DNA of 64,000 bases from Wenzhouxiangella sediminis (GTDB lineage: Bacteria; Pseudomonadota; Gammaproteobacteria; Xanthomonadales; Wenzhouxiangellaceae), in contig NZ_QUZK01000037.1 in NCBI RefSeq assembly GCF_003410055.1, forward strand, positions 62,001-126,000. Reading direction: 5' to 3'. Below, one piece after another: positions 53,968 through 63,600 of this stretch. Numbering within the stretch: the first letter of the stretch is position 1; every line of letters begins with the position of its first letter. Under the pieces are notes generated by a model. That model worked only from the letters and a program-made list of their open reading frames with translations, was not told the origin of the DNA and searched no databases. The translations under genes and the position numbers were made by a program.

Positions 53968-54614
53968 GAGTCGCCTCCCTGGGCCATGGCCGCGGCCGTG
54001 GCCTCGTCCTGGCCGGTCCACTCGGTACCCAGGCCCTGCAGGTAGGCGATCACGGCCTCGAGCTGGGTGCGCCCGGCGACGGCGTCCGCTGCCGCTTCGA
54101 TCTGCTCTTCGGTGTAGGGGTGGCCCATACCCTTGAGCACGCGCATGCGTTTCTGGATGGACTCGGGATCGACGAATCGTTCGGCCAGCCAGGGATAGGC
54201 CGGCATGTTCGATTCCGGCACGACCGCGCGCGGGTCCATCAGGTGCAGCTCGTGCCAGGCGTCGCTGTAGCGGCCGCCCACGCGGGCCAGGTCCGGACCG
54301 GTTCGCTTCGAGCCCCACTGGAAGGGCCGGTCGTAGACGAACTCGCCGGCCACTGAATAGTGGCCGTAGCGCTCCGTTTCCGACCGGAAAGGACGGATCT
54401 GCTGGCTGTGGCAGTTGTAGCAGCCTTCCGACACGTAGATATCGCGTCCGGCCAGGCGCAGCGCACTGTAGGGCTCGACGCCTTCGGCCGGTTCGACCAC
54501 GGCGGCCTTGAACATCAGCGGGACGATCTCGACCAGGCCGCCGAAGCTGATGGCGACCACGATCAGGACGGCCATCAGGCCGGCGTGTTTTTCGATCTTG
54601 TCATGCATTGCCAT
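53964..54614 (-). CDS. ccoO: cbb3 oxidase monoheme subunit CcoO
   Basis: A 216-residue protein with an N-terminal membrane helix (about 12-34) and one c-type heme site, C65-x2-C68-H69 ([12 protein letters not shown]). SNMPAYPW gives the axial methionine. It relays electrons to the catalytic subunit. The start is 20 bases after ccoN; a second ATG lies six bases later. Confidence 0.95.
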   Translation of the reverse strand: MAMHDKIEKHAGLMAVLIVVAISFGGLVEIVPLMFKAAVVEPAEGVEPYSALRLAGRDIYVSEGCYNCHSQQIRPFRSETERYGHYSVAGEFVYDRPFQWGSKRTGPDLARVGGRYSDAWHELHLMDPRAVVPESNMPAYPWLAERFVDPESIQKRMRVLKGMGHPYTEEQIEAAADAVAGRTQLEAVIAYLQGLGTEWTGQDEATAAAMAQGGDS

Positions 54615-54634
54615 GATTGAAGTCTCCGTATCGA

Positions 54635-56062
54635 TCAGGCGTGGGCCGGTGCCTTGACCGGCACTTCGAGATCATCCGTTTCGCGCATCTGCCAGGTCTT
54701 CCAGACGTTGTAGAGCATGATGAACATGCCCGACAGGAACACCAGGCCGCCGAGCAGGCGCAGCATGTAGAACGGCTCGGTCTGCTGCAGCACCTCGATG
54801 AAGGTGTAGGTCAACGTTCCGTCGTCGTTGAACGTGCGCCACATCAGGCCCTGCATCACCCCGGCAATCCACATGGCGGTGATGTAGAGCACCGTGCCGA
54901 TGGTCGTGACCCAGAAGTGCCACTCGATCAGCTTGGTCGAGTACATCTTGTCGACGCCGAACAGGCGCGGGAACAGGCCGTAGAGCGAGCCGATGGTGAT
55001 CATCGCCACCCAGCCCAGCGCGCCGGAATGCACGTGGCCGATCGTCCAGTCGGTGTAGTGCGACAGGGCGTTGACCGTCTTGATCGACATCATCGGGCCC
55101 TCGAAGGTCGACATGCCGTAGAAACTCAGAGCCACGATCATGAAGCGCAGGATCGGGTCGGTGCGCAGTTTGTACCAGGCGCCCGACAGGGTCATGATGC
55201 CGTTGATCATGCCGCCCCAGCTGGGTGCGAGCAGCATCAGGGAGAACACCATGCCCAGCGACTGCACCCAGTCGGGCAGCGAGGTGTAGTGCAGGTGGTG
55301 CGGACCGGCCCACATGTAGATGGCGATCAGCGACCAGAAATGCACGATCGACAGGCGGTAGGAGTAAACCGGGCGGCCGGCCTGCTTGGGCACGAAGTAG
55401 TACATCATGCCCAGGAATCCGGCGGTCAGGAAGAAACCCACCGCATTGTGGCCGTACCACCACTGCACCATGGCGTCGACGGCGCCCGAGTAGACGGGGT
55501 AGGAGTGCAGCCAGTCGGTCGGGATGGCCAGGTTGTTGACGATGTGCAGCACCGCGATCGTCAGGATGTAGGCGCCGAAGAACCAGTTGGCCACGTAGAT
55601 GTGGCGCACCTTGCGCTTGACGATGGTGCCGAAGAACACGACGGCGTAGGCCACCCAGACGACCGCGACCAGGACCGACAGCGGCCAGATCAGCTCGGCG
55701 TACTCGCGGCTCATCGTGTAGCCCAGCGGCAGGGTGATGACTGCGCCGATGATCACGGCCTGCCAGCCCCAGAAGGTGAAGGCCGCCAGCGATCCGCCGA
55801 AAAGTGGGGCGTGACAGGTTCGCTGCACCACGTAGTAGCTGGTGGCGAACAGGCCGGAGCCGCCGAAGGCGAAGATCACGGCGTTGGTGTGCAGGGGCCG
55901 CAGGCGGCCGTAGCTGAGCCAGGGAATGCCGGCTCCCAGCTCGGGCCAGATCAGCTGCGCGGCGATGATCACGCCGACGAGCATGCCGACGATGCCCCAG
56001 ATCACGGTCGTCCAGGCGAACTGCCGGACGACGCGGTCGTTGTAGGTGGTGGAATGCGCCAT
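54635..56062 (-). CDS. ccoN: cbb3 oxidase catalytic subunit CcoN
   Basis: A 475-residue heme-copper oxidase subunit I of the C family, with about twelve membrane helices; [40 protein letters not shown] and [18 protein letters not shown] hold the heme and copper histidines. It reduces oxygen to water with high affinity and pumps protons. AAGGAA precedes the ATG. The operon runs from here to the tauE-type gene, under an FNR promoter. Confidence 0.97.
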   Translation of the reverse strand: MAHSTTYNDRVVRQFAWTTVIWGIVGMLVGVIIAAQLIWPELGAGIPWLSYGRLRPLHTNAVIFAFGGSGLFATSYYVVQRTCHAPLFGGSLAAFTFWGWQAVIIGAVITLPLGYTMSREYAELIWPLSVLVAVVWVAYAVVFFGTIVKRKVRHIYVANWFFGAYILTIAVLHIVNNLAIPTDWLHSYPVYSGAVDAMVQWWYGHNAVGFFLTAGFLGMMYYFVPKQAGRPVYSYRLSIVHFWSLIAIYMWAGPHHLHYTSLPDWVQSLGMVFSLMLLAPSWGGMINGIMTLSGAWYKLRTDPILRFMIVALSFYGMSTFEGPMMSIKTVNALSHYTDWTIGHVHSGALGWVAMITIGSLYGLFPRLFGVDKMYSTKLIEWHFWVTTIGTVLYITAMWIAGVMQGLMWRTFNDDGTLTYTFIEVLQQTEPFYMLRLLGGLVFLSGMFIMLYNVWKTWQMRETDDLEVPVKAPAHA

Positions 56063-56108
56063 CGTGGATTCCTTGTTGTTGGTCGGTACCAGAACGGGGT
56101 GGTAGCGG

Positions 56109-56150
56109 ATTATCCTCAGTGCGGAAGCCTGAATACTTGATCAGAATCAA
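56109..56150 (-). promoter_or_regulatory. FNR-dependent promoter of the cbb3 operon
   Basis: TTGATCAGAATCAA (56137-56150) is the perfect TTGAT-N4-ATCAA consensus. The -10 box GATAAT lies on the minus strand at 56114-56109, predicting a start at 56102 and placing the dyad centre at -41.5. The leader to ccoN is 40 bases. The dyad is also 77 bases before the divergent DUF2868 gene. Confidence 0.88.
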
Positions 56151-56226
56151 TCATGGGCTACCGCCGGTCCCCAGACGGTATGATTGCGGCGATGAATCCG
56201 CAAGCACCGTGCTTCCACAGGCTCGC

Positions 56227-57675
56227 ATGCCTCGCCTGAGAGTCAATGACTGGCTGCTGGCCGAGGCCTTTCGCCATGTCGAGGAGCGCGTGGGACGACA
56301 GCCCGACGCAGCGGCACTGGCGATCGCCCGAGACCGCGGCGGGGACCTGCCCGGACGCATCCGGGCCCGGGCGAACGCCCTCGAGCAGGCGCCGGGTCTG
56401 CGCGCCGACATCCAACGCCTCCGGCGCGCGCTGGCCTGGCTGGGCGGCGCCTTGTTGCTGGTCGGCCTGGCCCTGGGCGCCCTCGCCGCGCGCGCGACCA
56501 TCGCCGACCGCCAGGTCGACATCCTCCTGGCGACTGCGGCGCTGTTGCTGGTGCCGAGCCTGATGCTCATCGCCTGGGTCGCCGCAATGCTGCTCGGCTT
56601 GCGCCGTGGCGGTTCCGGCGGCCTGGTCGGTGGGGTGGTGCTCAACGCCCTGCGCTGGCTGGGTCCGCGGCTGCTTTCCTCGCCGCATTCGGCCGAAGCG
56701 ATGACCGCATTCGGGGGCGCCGCAGCTACGCCCTGGGGGCGCTGGCGCCTGAGCGCGATCACCCACGGTTTCTGGCTGGCCTATGCTGCCGGTGCCTCTG
56801 CAACCCTGTTCGTGTTCTTCGCGGTGGTCCAGTACGAGCTCACCTGGGGCACCACCCTGCTGAGCGACGACAGCGTCGTAGGCCTGGTCGAGTGGCTGGC
56901 CGCCTGGCCGGAGTTGCTGGGACTCATGCCCGAGGCCGACCGGGCCTGGATCGAGGCGGGTCGGGAAGGCACCGGCGACGTCTCGGCCCGCGCGCAGTGG
57001 GCTCGGTTCCTGCTGGCGATGATCGCGGCCTGGGCGATGGTGCCGCGAGCGATTCTCGGCCTCGCCTCCCTGGGCGTCTCCGCCCTGGTCGGCCGCCGCA
57101 TGGAACTCGACACCACGCGCCCGGGCTACCTGCGCCTGGCCGCCGATCTCTCGCCGGCGCGGGCCGGGGCCGAAACGAAGGATCGGCCCGTGCCGGAGGC
57201 TGCGTCGCGACCTCGGCGTCGCCGGCGATCCAACGCGGAGGGAATCCTCGCCGTGGCCGTCGAACTCGAAGGCATGGATGTCGATGTGGCCGGCCTCGTG
57301 CCCGGAATCGAGCTGATCGACCTGGGTCGCGCGGACGACCGGGCCGGCCGCAGTGCGGCGATCGAAACCGTCGAAGGGCTGCGCCGGCCGGCGGCCGCGG
57401 TGATCGGCGTGTGCTCGATGCTGCGCACACCCGACGCCGGCACCGAGCGCTTCCTGGCCCGGCTGGCCGAAGGTGCCGACGCACCCCTTTGGATCGTGGT
57501 CGATGAAGGCGGCCGCTTCGAGGCGCGCGGCGGCGATGTCGCTTCGCGCCGGCAGGACTGGCAGGCTCTTGCGGATCGCGCCGGCGGCCAGGCGGTGTTC
57601 ATCGACCGCGAAGCGCCCGGCGCCGCGGAGCTCGCCCGCCTGCACCGAGCGCTCGACGGCGGGGGCGTTTCGTGA
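56227..57675 (+). CDS. DUF2868 membrane protein
   Basis: A 482-residue protein with four or so membrane helices (about 63-86, 95-121, 177-200 and 262-285) and a C-terminal cytoplasmic part (from about 340). The start MPRLRVNDWLLAEAFRHVE resembles DUF2868 proteins, which are paired with DUF3482 GTPases. The ATG at 56227 follows a weak ribosome-binding site; a longer in-frame start at 56119 would overlap the FNR dyad and is unlikely. Its stop overlaps the next start (GTGA). Confidence 0.78.
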   Translation: MPRLRVNDWLLAEAFRHVEERVGRQPDAAALAIARDRGGDLPGRIRARANALEQAPGLRADIQRLRRALAWLGGALLLVGLALGALAARATIADRQVDILLATAALLLVPSLMLIAWVAAMLLGLRRGGSGGLVGGVVLNALRWLGPRLLSSPHSAEAMTAFGGAAATPWGRWRLSAITHGFWLAYAAGASATLFVFFAVVQYELTWGTTLLSDDSVVGLVEWLAAWPELLGLMPEADRAWIEAGREGTGDVSARAQWARFLLAMIAAWAMVPRAILGLASLGVSALVGRRMELDTTRPGYLRLAADLSPARAGAETKDRPVPEAASRPRRRRRSNAEGILAVAVELEGMDVDVAGLVPGIELIDLGRADDRAGRSAAIETVEGLRRPAAAVIGVCSMLRTPDAGTERFLARLAEGADAPLWIVVDEGGRFEARGGDVASRRQDWQALADRAGGQAVFIDREAPGAAELARLHRALDGGGVS

Positions 57676-59069
57676 GCGGGCGACACCTGAAGGTCGCGGT
57701 CGTCGGGCACACCAATACGGGCAAGACCTCGCTGGTGCGCACGCTGACGCACAATCGCGCCTTCGGCGAAGTGCGCGACCAGGGCGGCACGACCCGGCGG
57801 ATCGTCTCCGGCGAGTTGGTGGCCGACGGCGGCGCGCGCATCGAGTTGTTCGACTCGCCCGGCCTGGAGAGTGCCCCGGAGCTGCTCGACTGGCTCGACC
57901 GCCAGCCGGGCGACCGACACGACGGGCCGGCGCGCATCCGGCGCCTGATCGAGAACGCCGAGACCGCCGCGCGCTTCGATCACGAGGCGCGCGTTCTGGA
58001 GCTGATGCTGGGTGTCGACGTGGCGCTTTACGTCATCGACGCCCGCGAGCCGGTGCTGGAGAAGTACCAGGACGAACTGGCCGTACTCGGCCTGTGTGCA
58101 CGGCCGATCGTGGCCGTGCTCAATTTCACCGCCGCGCCCGACAGCCGCGAGACCGAATGGCGCGAGGCGCTGGCGCGGGTTCAGCTGCACACGGTGCTGG
58201 CTTTTGACGCGGCCGTACGGGATCCGGCGACCGAACTGGCCCTGTTCGAGAAGCTCAAGAGCCAGCTCGACCAGCACGCGGCCGCGCTATCGGCCTGGCT
58301 CGAACACCGTCGGGCCGAGGAGCGGCGTCGCCGGCGCGCCGCCCTGGAGGCCACCGCGTCCCTGCTGCTCGACGTGGCCGCCTTCGCGCGCGAGGTGCCC
58401 GCCGACAGCGAGGCCGCCCGGCAGCGGGCCTGGCGCGAAATGCACGACGCCATTCATCGCCGCGAACAGGCCTGCGTGGATACCTTGCTCGAACTCTATC
58501 GCTTCGGCCGCGAGGACTTCGACGAGGAAGAACTCCCGCTGAGCGAAGGGGGGTGGCAGGCCGATCTGTTCGATCCCGAGACCTTGCGGCACTACGGGCT
58601 GCGCGCCTCCGGCTATGCCGCGCTGGGCGCGGGCGCCGGTGCGGCGATCGATGTCGGTACCGGCGGGCTGTCGCTGGGCGCCGGCACCCTGACCGGTGCG
58701 GCCCTGGGTGCGGGTGCGGGACTGGTGCGCGGCGCCGGCTCCCGGCTGGTCAGCCGGATCCGGGGCCGGGCGACTCTGCAGGTCGACGACGCGGTGATGC
58801 GATTGATCATGGTTCGCGCCCTGGAGCTGCTCTCTGCGCTGGTTCGCCGAGGCCACGGCAATCCCGGCCGTATCCGGGCGCGGATCGTTGACGACCTGCA
58901 ACGGCGTCGACTGCCGCGCAGTGTTCGCCGGGCCCGCCACCATCCGCGCTGGTCGGCGCTCAACGAGGGTGGCGGAGGGGCCGATTCGCGAGCGGATGCC
59001 CTGGCGGTCCTGGTGGACGAGCTCGATCGACTTGCCGCCGATGCAGGCGATCGCTTCGAGCGTCACTGA
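57672..59069 (+). CDS. DUF3482 GTPase
   Basis: A 465-residue protein starting at GTG. An Era/TrmE-like G domain has G1 GHTNTGKTS, a Thr-containing switch (QGGTTRR) and G3 DSPG; no classical NKxD is visible (the equivalent place reads VLNFTA), so guanine specificity is uncertain. The C-terminal half includes a glycine-rich hydrophobic stretch ([18 protein letters not shown]...) able to enter membranes. It is cotranslated with the DUF2868 protein and probably works with it. Confidence 0.82.
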   Translation: MSGRHLKVAVVGHTNTGKTSLVRTLTHNRAFGEVRDQGGTTRRIVSGELVADGGARIELFDSPGLESAPELLDWLDRQPGDRHDGPARIRRLIENAETAARFDHEARVLELMLGVDVALYVIDAREPVLEKYQDELAVLGLCARPIVAVLNFTAAPDSRETEWREALARVQLHTVLAFDAAVRDPATELALFEKLKSQLDQHAAALSAWLEHRRAEERRRRRAALEATASLLLDVAAFAREVPADSEAARQRAWREMHDAIHRREQACVDTLLELYRFGREDFDEEELPLSEGGWQADLFDPETLRHYGLRASGYAALGAGAGAAIDVGTGGLSLGAGTLTGAALGAGAGLVRGAGSRLVSRIRGRATLQVDDAVMRLIMVRALELLSALVRRGHGNPGRIRARIVDDLQRRRLPRSVRRARHHPRWSALNEGGGGADSRADALAVLVDELDRLAADAGDRFERH

Positions 59070-59086
59070 GTGCCCGCGGGTCGACT

Positions 59087-59105
59087 CGTTGCGTATCTCG
59101 CAACG
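59087..59105. terminator. Hairpin after the DUF3482 gene
   Basis: CGTTGCG-TATCT-CGCAACG, a perfect 7-bp stem 18 bases past the DUF3482 stop. No T run follows, so it is at best a weak terminator. Confidence 0.4.
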
Positions 59106-59140
59106 CGCAGATTCTTGTGGAATTTGTCATGAATCAGGCG

Positions 59141-59274
59141 TACAATTATTCGTGCCTGTGGTAAATGGCGCTTGCGAATTCTGGTCGACCCCTCCCTTCT
59201 GGCAGGACATCGCCAAAATCCCATCCTCATTTTCCCCGGCACTTTTATTTTTTGTTTATACAGGTAGCAAGATC
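59141..59274 (+). promoter_or_regulatory. Promoter and long leader of the cold-shock gene
   Basis: A -10 box TACAAT (59141-59146) lies about 129 bases before the ATG, with only a weak -35 (TGGAAT) 17 bases upstream. The predicted leader of about 120 bases is long and U-rich near its end, as in cspA-type messages that fold differently in the cold. Confidence 0.5.
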
Positions 59275-59478
59275 ATGGCAACAGGTTCAGTCAAGTGGTT
59301 CAACGAAGCCAAGGGTTTCGGTTTCATCAGCCAGGATGACGGCGGCAAGGACGTTTTCGTTCACTTCTCCGCGATCCAGGGCAGCGGCTTCAGGACGCTG
59401 GCCGAAGGTCAGAAGGTGACCTTCGACATCCAGGACGGCCCGAAGGGCCCGCAGGCCGCCAACGTGCAGCCCGCCTGA
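59275..59478 (+). CDS. Cold-shock domain protein (CspA family)
   Basis: A 67-residue single cold-shock domain with both RNA-binding motifs, KGFGFIS and VFVHFSAI, and the usual start [10 protein letters not shown]. It acts as an RNA chaperone. The ATG at 59275 follows a long leader; an upstream open frame through the leader is not translated. A strong terminator follows. Confidence 0.96.
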   Translation: MATGSVKWFNEAKGFGFISQDDGGKDVFVHFSAIQGSGFRTLAEGQKVTFDIQDGPKGPQAANVQPA

Positions 59479-59504
59479 AGCGAACCGCTTCACGACGGAT
59501 AGGT

Positions 59505-59532
59505 AAAACCCCGCCACGGCGGGGTTTTTTTT
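59505..59532 (+). terminator. Intrinsic terminator of the cold-shock gene
   Basis: AAAACCCCGCC-AC-GGCGGGG followed by eight T residues; a textbook stem and U tract 27 bases past the stop. It may also serve the converging lipoprotein gene from the other side. Confidence 0.95.
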
Positions 59533-59536
59533 GTTT

Positions 59537-60031
59537 TCAGGAAAGGGGTTCTTCCGGGTCCGACTTTGGCGGTGCCTTGCTGCGGTCGGGCGGGCAGAAG
59601 AAGGGTTGGCCGTCGCGGCCTGAGTGATAGGCGTGTTCGCCGTCTGCGTCGGCGAGCAGGATGTAGAAGCCTTCGACCAGGGCCTGCGTATACATCATGC
59701 CCTCTTCGGGGCACCCCAGGGCGCCGTTGGCCCAGGTGACCTCCTGGGCCCGGACGACGCTGATCTCATCCAGCGCCCGGCCAGTGCGCTCCGACAGGTC
59801 TTCTCGCGCCGCTTCGACGGCTTCTTCCAGTGCCATTCGATCGGGAGTGTCTTGGGTCATTTTTTTGCCCTCGTCGCTCGCATTGTCGTCGTTGCCCGGT
59901 TGGGACTGTTCGCTTTCCGCCGGCTCGGCCGAAGCTTCCTTCTGTTCACCGGCCTGTTGCCCCTGGCAGGCAGCCAGGGCGATGAGCAGCAGCATCGGCG
60001 CGCCGAGGCGAAGCAATTTCGTGGCTGACAT
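59537..60031 (-). CDS. Lipoprotein with a conserved GALGCPxxGMxYTQALV domain
   Basis: A 164-residue lipoprotein: signal with lipobox LIALAAC, a low-complexity acidic linker (about 28-60), and a C-terminal domain with VTWANGALGCPEEGMMYTQ and YHSGRDGQPFFCPP. I recall this C-terminal pattern from uncharacterised proteins in cyanobacteria and proteobacteria. The cysteines in GCP and FCP may form a disulfide. The ATG at 60031 has GGAG eight bases upstream. Confidence 0.75.
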   Translation of the reverse strand: MSATKLLRLGAPMLLLIALAACQGQQAGEQKEASAEPAESEQSQPGNDDNASDEGKKMTQDTPDRMALEEAVEAAREDLSERTGRALDEISVVRAQEVTWANGALGCPEEGMMYTQALVEGFYILLADADGEHAYHSGRDGQPFFCPPDRSKAPPKSDPEEPLS

Positions 60032-60120
60032 GGCGATCTCCAGGATTCGTTTGACTGGGGCGATTATGGCATTGCGGACGGCGGGCTGCATGCGGTGGGC
60101 TTGGCCTCCATCAAGGCGCC

Positions 60121-60149
60121 GTAGGTCCGGGGATGCGGCCCCGACCTAC
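60121..60149. repeat. Short palindromic repeat, copy 3, carrying the thioesterase stop codon
   Basis: GTAGGTCcGGGG and CCCCGACCTAC pair over 11 bases with one bulged C around ATGCGG. On the minus strand its TAG (60148-60146) is the stop codon of the thioesterase gene. Confidence 0.8.
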
Positions 60150-60613
60150 CAGCGGTGATAGGCCGGATGGCCGGGTTTGACGGCGACGAACTTGCCGGTG
60201 GCCCGATCGCAGACTTCGCCACCGGCCGCCAATTCCGCCTCGACGCTGACGATGCCCCTCTCGTCGGTATCCGTCACCCAGGCTTCGAGGTGCAGGGGGC
60301 CGTCCGACGGGGTGGGCCGCCGGAGCTTGACGGCGTATTCCATGGTCACCGTGCAGGGCGGCTTCTCGAGGTCCTGCGACTGCATCAGGTGCCAGGCGGC
60401 GGTCCAGTTCATGTGGCAGTCGAGCAGCGAGCCGATGATGCCGCCGTTGAGCACGCCCGGGAAGGCTTCGTGATAGGGCTCGGGCTGCCAGTCGGCCACC
60501 ACGCGTTCGCCTTGTGCGAACGAGCGGATACGCAGCCCCTTCTCGTTGGCCGGGCCGCAGCCGAAGCAGGCATTGTGCGGGGCATAGCGTTCCTGCAGGC
60601 AGGGGTTTTTCAT
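60146..60613 (-). CDS. PaaI-type hotdog thioesterase
   Basis: A 155-residue single hotdog domain. NACFGCGPANEKGL at the start and PGVLNGGIIGSLLDCHMNW in the middle (the catalytic Asn/Asp region) are typical of PaaI-like acyl-CoA thioesterases. The substrate is unknown. It lies 56 bases beyond the tamB stop on the same strand. Confidence 0.85.
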   Translation of the reverse strand: MKNPCLQERYAPHNACFGCGPANEKGLRIRSFAQGERVVADWQPEPYHEAFPGVLNGGIIGSLLDCHMNWTAAWHLMQSQDLEKPPCTVTMEYAVKLRRPTPSDGPLHLEAWVTDTDERGIVSVEAELAAGGEVCDRATGKFVAVKPGHPAYHRW

Positions 60614-60669
60614 GCTTCCTCCGAGTTCGATGCTTGTGCGGAGCGGTGGCTTTCACCGGGCTCGCGGCG

Positions 60670-63600
60670 TCAGTTGTTGACGGTATAGCTTAGATCAACA
60701 CCCGTGTCGCGTTCACCCGAGACCATGCGCACGCCCCAGTGCCGGGAGAACTCATACCGGCCCGACAGCACGTTACCCGTCTCGAACAGGCCCACGCCGT
60801 AACTGACGAACAGCCTCGGCAGCAGGTAGAAGCCGACGTTGAGCGCGCCCTGGCCGCCGGCGTGGTCGAAGTCCGAGCCGGTCACCACGTAGGCCAGGGC
60901 CTTCTCCTGGCTGGTCGGCGGGTCGGTGTAGAGCTCGATGTCCGGGTTGCGGGCGCTGCCGGCGATGTGCACCCCGGCGGCTTCGACTTCGGGGTCGCCG
61001 AAGATGTCGCGCACGGCCCGGATGTCGAGGCGCGGGTTGTCGATCGGCTGGCCGGTGAAGATGACTTCGCCGCCGCTGATCTCCAGGTTCTGGCCGTAGG
61101 CGCGGTACGAGCCTTCGGGCAGGCGGATCGTGCCGCGGCCCTCGGGTTTCGGCGGCCCGCTCCAGATCAGTTCCAGTTCCCCGGCCAGTTCGGTCTGGAA
61201 GTTCTCCATGGCCAGGCTGGCCTGCTCGCCCAGGTCGATGCCCAGTCGGCCTTCCACCCGTCGGCGGGCCGGCGCGGCCGCGACGTCCCGTTCGGCCTGC
61301 TCGCCTGCCACCTCGATATCCGGCGAGGGCTGGATGCGGTCGGCGGTGCCGGGGGGCAGGCCGCCGCGCAGGCGGTCGATGTGGATGTCGCCGTCGATGC
61401 GGACCCGATCGGGCTGCGCCTGCAGGCTGACTTGCGGGCTGGCGGTCAGTTCGAGCCAGTCGGCACCGGCGAAGGCGAATTGCTCGCCGCGGATTTCGCT
61501 GTCGAGGCGCCAGCCTTCGTCGAGCAGGCGCGCCTCGCCGGAGAGCGCCAGCTCGCCGTCTCCCGACCGTGCCCGGCCCTCCAGCGTGGCGCGGTCGGCC
61601 GATCCCGACAGGGTCAGTTCGATGTCGCGGACGTCCAGGCCGAGCGGTGCATGGACCACTTCGCCTCCGGCCACGCTCAGCCGGCCGCTGACCGACGGGC
61701 CGGTGAGGGGGCCGGCCAGCTCGATGCGACCGTTGGCCGCCCCGCCGATGCGGTCGACCCGGGGGATCAGGTGTGCGAAGGCGGCGATGTCGGGCAGGTC
61801 GAGCTGCGCTTCGCCGTCGAGCCGGGTCTCGGCCAGATTGCGCAAGTCGGCCACGCGCGCCTGGCCGTCGATGCGTGTCTGTCCCTCCAGCCGGGCGCGC
61901 AGGTCGACGGTCAGCGCGGTGTCCTCACCCGGTTTCATGTCCAGGCGAACCGAGTCGACGGTGAGCAATTCCTCATCGTCGCCGATCGCCTTGACCACGC
62001 CTGCGCCGAGCCGGAGCTGGCCGTCCACCCGCGACAGGCCGGCGGCATCCCATGCCGCTTCGACCCGTCCCGACAACGGCGTGGTCAGGGAAAACACCGG
62101 ATCGATCGGCAGCAGCAGGAGATCCATGGGCACTTGTTCGACGCGCGTGACCACGCGGCCGGTCGCGCCGACGTCCAGGTGCTCGAGGCAAAGCCGTGCC
62201 GGCGTGTCCGCGGCCGTGGTCAGGCAGGCCGCGCCGGCATCCACGCGGCTGGCGGAGACCCCGAGCGGCAGGGGCTCGGCCAGTCGCCAGTCGCCGGCCA
62301 GGGTCTCTCCCAGATACAGCCGGGCGATCTCGCCGCGCCATTCCAGGTTGCCTTCCAGGCACTCGCCGAGCCGGCCGTTGGCCGCCAGATCGAGATCACC
62401 GCGCGCGCTTGAGGCGTTCAGCTCCAGGCTATGTCGGGCGCAGCTGCCGGCCAGGGTCAGTTCCAGCTGCTCGATGCGATCCCAGGGCCGCAGATCGAGA
62501 TTGTTCGCCGAAACGTTCAGGTCGATTTCCGGTCGCTCCAGCCAGGCGAACGCCAGCTCGACATCGGCCCGCTCGAGGTTGTATTCGTCGTAACGAAGGT
62601 CTTCGACCTGCCCGCGCATTTCGACCCGGCCGGCTTCCGGGCGGAGTTGGCCGGCGAGGCTCGCTCTTCCGGCGAGCGTCGGCCAGAGCTGCTCGAGCGA
62701 GACGGCCTCCAGCTCCACCTGCCAGGCGGCCGATTCCCGGTTGTCGAGCGCAATCCGGTTGTCGCCCAGTTGCAGCTCGAGGTCGGCGCTTTCGGGGCGG
62801 CCGTCGACCCAGGCGACCCGGCCGGAACCGGCCAGCACCTGGCCGCGCAAGCGGCCACCGAGTTCCTCGACGCCGACGTCGATGCGCAAGCGTTCTCCGC
62901 GTTCGAAACGAAGCGCGGCACGTCCGTCGATGCGACCCGGCAGCTCGCTGACGAACACGCCGGGATCGAAAGCGTCCAGGGCCAGGTTCACGTCGGCGGA
63001 CAGCGTCGGCTGCCAGGCCACGCGCCCGTCGAGGGTCAGCGCGCCGTGTTCACCGGCGTCGACGGACAATCGTTCGATCTCGGCGGCCTCGCGTGATCCG
63101 CTCGCGCTGGCCTCGATCCTCGCGGCCGGCGTCTGCGGCGATTCGAGCATGGCCTCGACCTGGGCCTGCCAGTCGCTGATGCGTCCGGTGACGTGAATGC
63201 GTCCGGATTCGCTGGCCACCAGGGGTTCGGCATCGTCGGTGACCGGCGGCCAGGCAAACTGCCGCCATTCCAGGGTGAGGTCGACGTCGTCGCCGGCCGG
63301 ATCGATGCGGCCGCTGCCGGTCACGCTCAACTCGCCGGGTTCGGCGCGGAGATCCAGGGATTCGACGTCGATCACGCCGTCCCGGGTGGCGACCGCCAGC
63401 TCGCCGCTGATGCGGCCCTGGTTGGGCCATTCCGGGTAAAGCGGCGTGAGATCCAGGGATTCGAACCGCAGGCGGGCGCGCGAGGCCGGCGCAGCCGCGC
63501 TCCAGTCGAGCTGGCCGCTGCCGGTGATCCGGCCGTCGAGCAGCTGCGCTTCCAGGGTGTCGATGGTCAGCGACTGCGTGGAGCCCGACAGGGCCAGCGA

